DNA of 35,555 nt from positions 1 to 35,555 of the forward strand of contig CAPNGW010000003.1 of the NCBI GenBank assembly GCA_948665105.1, written 5' to 3'. This DNA is from an uncultured Lachnospiraceae bacterium (lineage in GTDB: Bacteria; Bacillota; Clostridia; Lachnospirales; Lachnospiraceae). Both the position numbers and the translations under genes were made by a program. The stretch's first letter is position 1, and each line of letters starts with the position of its first letter. The notes under the pieces were generated by a model that was not told the origin of the DNA, searched no databases, and saw only the letters and a program-made list of their open reading frames with translations. This document shows positions 6,348 to 12,965 of this stretch, in pieces.

Positions 6348-8402
6348 ATGGACAGTATAGAGACAACACGTTTTTTAAAACAGGATATGCTGCGCTTTCT
6401 GAAGGAAGCGCCGGTGGTTATCCCCAAGGAGGGAACTATTGCAGGGTTTACACTGTTTGACCCGGAAAAGATTTGCCCGCCCACTCTTCCCAGAGATATG
6501 CACCTTTATGACAATCTGCATTTCAGTATGGGGACAACCTTTCTGTCTTACGGCTTTGCCGGCGTGGCAGAGCGGGCTAAGAATGCCATGAAGGAGAATC
6601 TGCCAAAAGAACGATATGAGAATCTCTGCGCAATCGCTGAGGTTTATCAGGGAATCTGTGAATTTGTTAAAAAGCATGCAGAAGAAGCACTTCGGTTGTT
6701 GGAGATAACCAAAGAAAACGAAGAATGTGAGCGGTTATCCAACATGCACCGGGACTTAAGACAGATAGCTCTTGGGAAACCGGAGAGCCTTCATCAGGCT
6801 GTTCAGGCATACTATTTTGCATGGAAGCTTAGAGGAATTCTCAACACCTCCACCATGGGACGACTGGATCAGTATCTGTATCCTTTTTATGAGGCAGATA
6901 TTGCAAATGGTACCGAGACCCCAGAGAGTGTATTGGAGCTTCTCTGTGAGTTGTGGGAGCTGGCGAATCAATCCGGCAGCGGCGATACACTGATGAACGT
7001 TATGCTGGGTGGACAGACGCCAGAGGGAAAAGATTTAACCAACGATCTTTCTCTGCTGATGTTACAGGCTACCCGAATTGTGGCCAAAGCCGAACCCCAC
7101 GTAAATTACCGTTATCACAAGGGATGCCGAAAGGATTTTCTGGAAGAAGCAGCCAAGGTTCAGCTTCTTGGAGTCGCACAAGCCACTATGTATAATGATG
7201 AAGTGTTGATTCCGGCGCTAATAGAAGCAGGGATTCCTAAAGAACATGCTTATAATTATACCAACGATGGCTGTACCGAGATTATCATCGATCAGAAAAG
7301 TACCATTTTCTTTGATAAATTTGATATTGTGAAATGCTTTGAACTGGCATTCTTTAACGGAAACCCGCCACCTCTCCCGGGGAAGGCTGAGGTTGGGTAC
7401 TGGAATAAATATCTCCCGGCAGGAGAATGGACAACCACCCTGGAGACGGGATTTGTCAGCGGGGATATGACGAAAATGACCACTTTTGAAGAATGTTATG
7501 AGGCGTTCAAAGTACAATTCCGGTACCAGATGATGCGTGTACTAAACGGATTGATTGAAAATTATAAACGAATCTGCAGAGAAAATGTGGCACCGGCTTT
7601 GCTGAACGGAAGCTTTGAGGAAACGCTGAGCACCGGTATGGATTGCCACAGAGACGGATTGCCGGTTCAATGCCTTACCATGTTTGCAGGCTCTATACCT
7701 ACAGTTGCAGACTGTCTTTACGCCATTCGGGAAACGGTATTTGAAAAAAAACTGTTGACCATGGAAGAAATACAGACAGCAGTGGCGGCCAACTTCGAAG
7801 GGTGTGAGGTGATTCGGCAACAGCTGCTGCATGCGCCTAAATTTGGAAATGACATTGACAGCGTAGATTTTCTGGCTGCAGATATTGCAAACCTCTTCTG
7901 CGACCTTGTAAAAGAAGCAGGAAAAGCTCATGGAATTGTGATTTGGCCGGCTCTGCTTGGTTATCTGTTCGTACAGGAAGCTCATTTTACAGGAGCAACC
8001 CCGGATGGCCGGCGCTGGAAGGACCCCATTGCAGAACATTATTCCCCCACGCCGGGACGTGCAGTGAATGGCCCTACGGCGGTGATGTGTTCCTGTGGAA
8101 AAGCCTCTTTAAAGCGGGCTTTTGGAACAGCTCCGGTGCAAATTTCTCTATCCCGGTCCGTATTAAAACAGGATGAACAGGGACTAACGGTAATCAAATC
8201 TTTGACGGATGCAGCTGTGGAGAAAGAATTTGTTATGTTGAATATTGGAATTTACGATGTGGATGTGATGAAGAAAGCACAGGAGCATCCGGAGCAGTAT
8301 GAGGACATCATTGTGAGGGTGTGGGGCTACAGCGCGCGTTTCATTGACCTGTCTTCGGAGATGCAGGAGCACGTGATGGCACGGGTGATTGCCAATGGCT
8401 GA
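6348..8402 (+). CDS. Short glycyl radical enzyme, probable polyol dehydratase
   Basis: This 684-residue member of the pyruvate formate-lyase superfamily generates a thiyl radical from a C-terminal glycyl radical. The glycyl loop RVWGYSARFIDLS places the radical at Gly660. The thiyl residue is Cys309 in DGCTE, with a single Cys, unlike the adjacent Cys-Cys pair of pyruvate formate-lyase. Glu311 (C-x-E) and Asp323 (12 residues after the Glu) match the spacing I recall for the catalytic Glu and Asp of glycerol and propanediol dehydratases, and a lysine six after the Glu also aligns. An RYH motif (His257) precedes the active-site strand. The protein is about 100 residues shorter than the usual 780-800 for dehydratases, mostly at the N-terminus. 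Its 3' end overlaps the activase gene by 8 nt. Substrate unknown; a pentitol or similar vicinal diol is inferred. Confidence 0.9.
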   Translation: MDSIETTRFLKQDMLRFLKEAPVVIPKEGTIAGFTLFDPEKICPPTLPRDMHLYDNLHFSMGTTFLSYGFAGVAERAKNAMKENLPKERYENLCAIAEVYQGICEFVKKHAEEALRLLEITKENEECERLSNMHRDLRQIALGKPESLHQAVQAYYFAWKLRGILNTSTMGRLDQYLYPFYEADIANGTETPESVLELLCELWELANQSGSGDTLMNVMLGGQTPEGKDLTNDLSLLMLQATRIVAKAEPHVNYRYHKGCRKDFLEEAAKVQLLGVAQATMYNDEVLIPALIEAGIPKEHAYNYTNDGCTEIIIDQKSTIFFDKFDIVKCFELAFFNGNPPPLPGKAEVGYWNKYLPAGEWTTTLETGFVSGDMTKMTTFEECYEAFKVQFRYQMMRVLNGLIENYKRICRENVAPALLNGSFEETLSTGMDCHRDGLPVQCLTMFAGSIPTVADCLYAIRETVFEKKLLTMEEIQTAVAANFEGCEVIRQQLLHAPKFGNDIDSVDFLAADIANLFCDLVKEAGKAHGIVIWPALLGYLFVQEAHFTGATPDGRRWKDPIAEHYSPTPGRAVNGPTAVMCSCGKASLKRAFGTAPVQISLSRSVLKQDEQGLTVIKSLTDAAVEKEFVMLNIGIYDVDVMKKAQEHPEQYEDIIVRVWGYSARFIDLSSEMQEHVMARVIANG

Positions 8403-9270
8403 AGGAATCGTATTTGACATCCAAAGATTCAGTGTCAGTGACGGACCCGGGATTCGGACTACGGTATTTTTAAAGGGATGTCCCTTAAGCTGCCGGTGGT
8501 GCCATAACCCGGAAGGCAAAGATTCGGCGGTACAGATACGTTTCTTTAAAGAAAAATGTCTGGGATGCGGACGGTGTACGGAATATACAGTTCTGCCACC
8601 GGAAGCATTGGCAGGAAAAGCCGTCGGAATGAAGGAAGCACTTGCAGTAGAAAGATGTCCCAGCCAGGCATTGAAAGTGACCGGAGAGCGACACACCCCT
8701 CAAAGGCTTGTGGAAATTTTAGAACGGGACCGGGACTTTTATGGTGAAACGGGCGGCGTGACTTTTTCCGGCGGAGAACCAACCGACCAGGTGGAATTTC
8801 TGGAAGAAATGTTAAAGCTGTGTCGAGAGAAGAAGCTTCACACTGCACTGGATACCTGTGGTTATGCATCCCCTGCAGTATATGAACGTTTGCTGCCTCT
8901 ATGTGACCTTGTGTTATTTGATATCAAAGGGATGGATGAGGAAAAACACCAGACTTATACTGGATGCGGAAACACTGGTATTTTACAGAATTTTCAAAGC
9001 ACTGCGGTGTCTGGAAAACCCCTCTGGGTGCGGATTCCGTTAATCGTAGGGTTAAATGCCAATAGAAAAGATCTGGAAGCTATTGCAGATTTTCTCAAGC
9101 CTTATCGGGAAGCGGTAAAGCAGATAACGCTGATTCCCTATCACAGCTTTGGCAATGGAAAATACAAGACATTGAATTTGAAGGCAGAATATTTTCCGGA
9201 ACTTAAGGATGAGACTGTAAATGAATTTGAAATGTATTTTCAGCAGCGAGGATTTACAGTGCGTCGTTAG
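8395..9270 (+). CDS. Glycyl radical enzyme activase (radical SAM)
   Basis: This 291-residue activating enzyme installs the glycyl radical on the GRE encoded just upstream. The radical SAM cluster motif C-x3-C-x2-C is at Cys29, Cys33 and Cys36, inside the GPGIRTTVFLKGCPLSCRWC block. TFSGGEP near residue 125 is the SAM-binding GGE motif. The auxiliary ferredoxin-like insert is reduced: Cys55, Cys58 and Cys61 form one C-x2-C-x2-C, the usual fourth Cys is absent, and only Cys88 (RCPSQAL) remains of the second motif. The insert therefore has four Cys, enough for one cluster where related activases usually bind two. The start used is the ATG at 8395, which overlaps the GRE stop; an upstream TTG at 8389 is less likely. 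The overlap suggests coupled synthesis of the pair. Confidence 0.9.
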   Translation: MAEGIVFDIQRFSVSDGPGIRTTVFLKGCPLSCRWCHNPEGKDSAVQIRFFKEKCLGCGRCTEYTVLPPEALAGKAVGMKEALAVERCPSQALKVTGERHTPQRLVEILERDRDFYGETGGVTFSGGEPTDQVEFLEEMLKLCREKKLHTALDTCGYASPAVYERLLPLCDLVLFDIKGMDEEKHQTYTGCGNTGILQNFQSTAVSGKPLWVRIPLIVGLNANRKDLEAIADFLKPYREAVKQITLIPYHSFGNGKYKTLNLKAEYFPELKDETVNEFEMYFQQRGFTVRR

Positions 9271-9301
9271 AAAAAATTTTAAGAAAGAAGGAAGAAAAGG
9301 G

Positions 9302-10594
9302 ATGAAAAAAAGAATGAGATGGATTGCAGGGGCATTAAGCGTACTCATGTTATTTTCATTGACAGCCTGTGGTAAGGAAAAAAATCAGGACGAAGCAGAG
9401 GATGAAAATAATCCGGTTGGTGAAGTGACTGGAGAACCGCTGCAGTTGTGGATTACCACCTTGGGTGAAGAGGCGGATATCATTACCCGTGTGACAGAGG
9501 AACAATGGAATAAGGAACATCCAAAGACGCCGGTGGAGGTTACAGTAGTTCCGGGAAACTCCGATGACTTCTATCAGAAGCTTTCTGCAGCATTTGCCAC
9601 AGAGAACGGCCCGGATATGTTCTGTATTTCCAACGCAGAGATGTTGAAATATGTGGAGTCCGAGATTGCTTATGATGTGACCAAATGGCTGGATTCAAAC
9701 AAAGACGACTATGTAGAGGGCGCCATCGAAGCTGTCACTTATGGAGATAAAATTTTAGCCTTCCCTGGCAATATGGATATTATGGGTATATACTGCAACA
9801 ATACCATGTTTCAGAATGCAGGGCTGGAATTACCCGAAACCTGGGATGAATTGATTGAGACGTCTAATGCTCTGGCAACGAAAGACCGTTACGGAATTAT
9901 CATTCAGACCGATGTGCAGTCAGGATATCAGGTATTCGAATTTTATCCCTTCCTGTGGATGTGCAACGGTCAGGTGCTTGCTGAAGACGGCAGCGTAGTA
10001 TTTGAGAGTGAGGCTGCCAAAAAGGCTCTTTCTTTCTACAGTGAACTTCTGAATGCACCGGGAACCTGTAAAAAAGTAGAGAATTCCAATACAGATATCT
10101 CTCCCTTTGGAACGGAGCGTACGGCTATGCAGGTTTGCGGAAGTTGGGCAGTTAGCTGGCTGGAAGAAAATTACGAAGACATTGATTATTCTGTGATTCC
10201 CTATCCTGTTTCAGAAGCAGGAGAAACAGGAAGCGGAGTCATCGGAGGATGGCAGTATATGGTATCCAGTAAGGGGAAGAACCCCGAGGCTTCTGCGGAA
10301 TATTTGAACTGGCTGTGGAACAGTGGGATTGAGATTCCAAAGGAGACGGCAACTATGGGAGCAAAGATTTCTCCCCGCCAGTCAGTTCTTGATGCTGCAA
10401 AAGATTATTATAGCCAGTATCCTATGAACGTTTTTGTAAATGAAATTCTACCTAATGCAAAACTAGAGCCCAGTTATCCGGCGGCAGTGGTGAAAGCAGT
10501 AGGAGATGCCCTACAGGATGCTGCTTATTCCAATAAATCCCTTGAAGATATTCTGGCAGATACTCAGGCAAAATGCGAAAAAGCAGTGAAGTAA
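9302..10594 (+). CDS. Extracellular sugar-binding lipoprotein of an ABC importer
   Basis: This 430-residue solute-binding protein is of the CUT1 (family 1) type. The N-terminus MKKRMRWIAGALSVLMLF is a lipoprotein signal peptide ending in the lipobox SLTAC, so Cys23 is the predicted lipidated residue. The mature part has family features such as an LQLWITTLGEEAD first strand, GPDMFCISN, and the central AMQVCGSWAVSW region with a following GGWQYMVS. The ATG at 9302 is chosen because it starts a clean signal peptide and follows the AAGGAAG region; an upstream in-frame ATG at 9221 lies inside the activase gene. It captures the operon's substrate outside the membrane. The ligand cannot be read from sequence, but CUT1 systems usually carry oligosaccharides, glycosides or polyols. 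Confidence 0.92.
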   Translation: MKKRMRWIAGALSVLMLFSLTACGKEKNQDEAEDENNPVGEVTGEPLQLWITTLGEEADIITRVTEEQWNKEHPKTPVEVTVVPGNSDDFYQKLSAAFATENGPDMFCISNAEMLKYVESEIAYDVTKWLDSNKDDYVEGAIEAVTYGDKILAFPGNMDIMGIYCNNTMFQNAGLELPETWDELIETSNALATKDRYGIIIQTDVQSGYQVFEFYPFLWMCNGQVLAEDGSVVFESEAAKKALSFYSELLNAPGTCKKVENSNTDISPFGTERTAMQVCGSWAVSWLEENYEDIDYSVIPYPVSEAGETGSGVIGGWQYMVSSKGKNPEASAEYLNWLWNSGIEIPKETATMGAKISPRQSVLDAAKDYYSQYPMNVFVNEILPNAKLEPSYPAAVVKAVGDALQDAAYSNKSLEDILADTQAKCEKAVK

Positions 10595-10610
10595 CAGACA
10601 GAAAGGATGA

Positions 10611-11543
10611 ATGGTTTTGCTAAAATCAAAACAAGGACTGAAAAAACAAGCCATAAAAAAGCCTAAGCTTAGTCGTATTGCCCGTCGGGAAGAGAGGGCT
10701 GCCTGGTTGTTTCTGGCTCCGGCAATTCTGCTTCTTATGGTATTTGTGTTTATTCCCATGATAAATGCAGGCTATATCAGCCTGCATTCCTGGGACCTCC
10801 TGACGGATATGGAATGGATAGGCTTTGATAATTTTATTGCGCTTTTTCAAGATAAAGACTGGATATCAGCATTAATTCGTACTTTTATATATGCTTTATG
10901 CTATGTTCCTTCTTTGTTTATCATGGCGCTGCTTTTGGCATTGATTGTCAAGCATATTCCTAAAGGAACCGGAATCTTTCGAACTGCATATTTTATGCCG
11001 GTGATTTTATCTTCTGTAGTTACCGGTATCATCTGGAAGCTGATGTACGATGAACGCTCCGGCTTAATCAATAATATCATCGAAGGAATTCTGGGTATCC
11101 GGATTCCCTGGCTATCCTCGGTAGAGTGGGCTATGGCAGCGGTACTGATTGTAAATGTCTGGATGCAGATGGGATATTATATGATTATCTTTCTGGCAGG
11201 ACTGCAGGATATTCCCACCAGCTATTATGAGGCAGCAAAAATAGACGGAGCCAATCCCTGGCAGATATTCTGGCGGATTACATTTCCAAATCTCTCCAAC
11301 GCCAGCCTGTTTGTTGTTGTAATGTCCGTAATCGGTTCTTTCCAGGCATATGATCAAATTGCCATGCTGACGCAAGGCGGACCGGCCGGCTCCACAACAC
11401 TGGGAGTACAGTACATTTACGATACGGCTTTTGGTCTTTATGACATGGGCTATGCAGCATCCTGTGCCCTGAACCTGTTTGTAATCATTCTGATATTTAC
11501 TATGATGCAATTTAAGCTGACCCGGGGAGGAGAGAAAGAATGA
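10611..11543 (+). CDS. ABC sugar importer permease, MalF-type
   Basis: This 310-residue inner membrane subunit has about six hydrophobic helices. The first is near residues 30-55 (AAWLFLAPAILLLMVFVFIPMI), after a basic N-terminal tail. The ATPase-coupling EAA loop is present as YYEAAKIDGANPWQIFWRITFPNL. The MalF-type N-terminus and its order before a second permease fit the CUT1 arrangement. The start is preceded by GAAAGGA only a few bases away. It overlaps the next gene by 4 nt (ATGA). With the binding lipoprotein it should import the substrate of the GRE pathway. No ABC ATPase gene lies in the operon, so it probably shares a housekeeping MsmX-type ATPase. Confidence 0.92.
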   Translation: MVLLKSKQGLKKQAIKKPKLSRIARREERAAWLFLAPAILLLMVFVFIPMINAGYISLHSWDLLTDMEWIGFDNFIALFQDKDWISALIRTFIYALCYVPSLFIMALLLALIVKHIPKGTGIFRTAYFMPVILSSVVTGIIWKLMYDERSGLINNIIEGILGIRIPWLSSVEWAMAAVLIVNVWMQMGYYMIIFLAGLQDIPTSYYEAAKIDGANPWQIFWRITFPNLSNASLFVVVMSVIGSFQAYDQIAMLTQGGPAGSTTLGVQYIYDTAFGLYDMGYAASCALNLFVIILIFTMMQFKLTRGGEKE

Positions 11544-12355
11544 AACCGAAAAAGATAAAATATTTGCTTTATATTCCAGCTATATTGCTCCTTGTTATAT
11601 CTGTATATCCCATGCTGTGGACTCTGTGCGGAGCTATCAATACAGAATCGCAGCTGGGGCGGATATCAATTATTCCCCAGGGAGTCAGCTTTCGTAATTT
11701 TGTTACAATATTTACGGAATATGATTTCCTGCACTACATCGGAAATACATTATTTTATGCGGTGATTGTTATGATACTGTCTCTGTTTGTCAACAGCTTG
11801 GCTGCATATGCACTGGCACGTTTGAGATTTCGAGGAAAGAAAATAGCTTTTATGCTTATTATGTGTACCATGATGATTCCTTTTTCCGTGACGATGATTC
11901 CATTATTTGTAATTATACGAGGAATGGGGCTGGTGGACAGTTTGATGGCATTGATTTTACCATCCCTGGCAGGAGCCTTCGGTATATTTATGCTAAGGCA
12001 ATTTTACTTGAATATTCCTACAGACCTTGAAGATGCAGCTAAAATCGACGGATTATCCTATTTTGGAATTTATGTAAAAGTGATTATGCCTCTGTCAAAG
12101 TCGGTAATGCTCTCTTTAGGGCTGTTTGCATTCTTGTCCTGTTGGAACAGCTACCTGTGGCCATTGATTGTTAATACCAGTGAGGAATATTGGGTCATTT
12201 CCACCGGAATCGCCAGTTTCTCTTCTGCGCGTAATACCGATTGGAACATGATTCTAACAGGTGCCACCATCAGTATGATACCAACCGCCATATTGTTTGC
12301 ATTTTTCCAGCGCTCCTTGGTAGAAGGCATCAAAGTAACCGGAATTAAAGGATAA
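11540..12355 (+). CDS. ABC sugar importer permease, MalG-type
   Basis: This 271-residue inner membrane subunit begins with a hydrophobic segment (LLYIPAILLLVISVYPMLWTL is typical of MalG-type permeases). It has about six helices and the EAA-loop signature DLEDAAKIDGLSYFGIYVKVIMPL. It ends in the usual short cytoplasmic tail FFQRSLVEGIKVTGIKG, a highly characteristic C-terminus for this subunit. It is translationally coupled to the first permease by an ATGA overlap. Together the two permeases form the transmembrane channel for the sugar or polyol captured by the upstream lipoprotein. Confidence 0.93.
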   Translation: MKPKKIKYLLYIPAILLLVISVYPMLWTLCGAINTESQLGRISIIPQGVSFRNFVTIFTEYDFLHYIGNTLFYAVIVMILSLFVNSLAAYALARLRFRGKKIAFMLIMCTMMIPFSVTMIPLFVIIRGMGLVDSLMALILPSLAGAFGIFMLRQFYLNIPTDLEDAAKIDGLSYFGIYVKVIMPLSKSVMLSLGLFAFLSCWNSYLWPLIVNTSEEYWVISTGIASFSSARNTDWNMILTGATISMIPTAILFAFFQRSLVEGIKVTGIKG

Positions 12356-12381
12356 ATAATATAAAAACAAGGAGATATTTT

Positions 12382-12834
12382 ATGAAAGTACCTGTTATTG
12401 ACAGCCGTATTGCAGAGGTAAACGGTGTGCGCTTTTGCCATTTGGATGATTGCGCAGTATATCGGGAAGATTATTTCACTTGCACTCCATTCTCACTTCA
12501 TTCTGTTTTTCAAAGCAGGGCGGATATTGTCTGCGGTGTTCTGGAAGGCTGGCATCATGTTCCACGCTTTTCTATTTTGGAAATCCATCAGGATGCAGAA
12601 ACCTTTGTCTTTACAGATGGGGTAGCTCTGATGCCTTTCTGCGATATAACAGATGGTAAACCAGATATTTCCACTGCGCAGATTGTGCGCATAGAATCTG
12701 GAACGCAAGTGGAAATAGCAGCTGGAAAAGCGCATTTTGTAGCAGTCGCAGAAGGTGATTATTTCCGCACTATTGTGTACTGCCCGGACCAGTTGGCAGA
12801 CCGAATCCTATTGGATGAGGCAATAGAAGCTTAA
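12382..12834 (+). CDS. Small cupin-like protein, last gene of the GRE operon
   Basis: This is a 150-residue soluble protein with no signal peptide. Alternating hydrophobic strands and the segments SILEIHQDAETFVFTDGVALMPF and VEIAAGKAHFVAVAEGDYF suggest a cupin-like beta barrel, loosely like ureidoglycolate lyase (AllA) or sugar-phosphate-binding cupins. I could not identify a clear metal-binding His-x-His pair; single His residues occur in WHHVP, EIHQD and KAHFV. An AAGGAG site lies at suitable distance before the ATG, 26 bp after the permease, and the strong terminator follows, so it belongs to the operon. Possible roles are an epimerase or isomerase step (for example, interconverting aldose and ketose or anomers before the kinase) or a ligand-binding accessory. 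The function is not established. Confidence 0.7.
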   Translation: MKVPVIDSRIAEVNGVRFCHLDDCAVYREDYFTCTPFSLHSVFQSRADIVCGVLEGWHHVPRFSILEIHQDAETFVFTDGVALMPFCDITDGKPDISTAQIVRIESGTQVEIAAGKAHFVAVAEGDYFRTIVYCPDQLADRILLDEAIEA

Positions 12835-12917
12835 AAAGACAATTTCTTGTTTGTTCAAATCCATCCATTCTGACTGATTACAAAAGAGATTGTTGCAATT
12901 TGATATACGTATTAAAA

Positions 12918-12956
12918 AGCCCTTAGCTGCAAGCTAACAACTCACAGCTAAGGGCT
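12918..12956. terminator. Bidirectional terminator between the GRE operon and gyrA
   Basis: AGCCCTTAGCTG (12918-12929) pairs perfectly over 12 bp with CAGCTAAGGGCT (12945-12956), with a 15-nt loop. T-rich sequence follows on the plus strand and an A-run precedes, giving a U-run on the minus strand. It can therefore stop both the operon and the convergent gyrA transcript. The rest of the gap from 12835 shows nothing else. Confidence 0.88.
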
Positions 12957-12965
12957 ATTGTATTT

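Noticed and set aside
5696..6484. 262-codon minus-strand frame opposite the alcohol dehydrogenase gene
   Set aside because: It is fully antisense to a well-matched gene, has no family resemblance and reflects codon bias of the real frame.
7542..8039. 165-codon minus-strand frame inside the GRE gene
   Set aside because: It is antisense to the GRE coding region and its Cys/His-rich composition is a translation artefact.
6348..8402. Pyruvate formate-lyase proper
   Set aside because: There is a single active-site Cys rather than the Cys-Cys pair, and the operon context is a sugar catabolic one.
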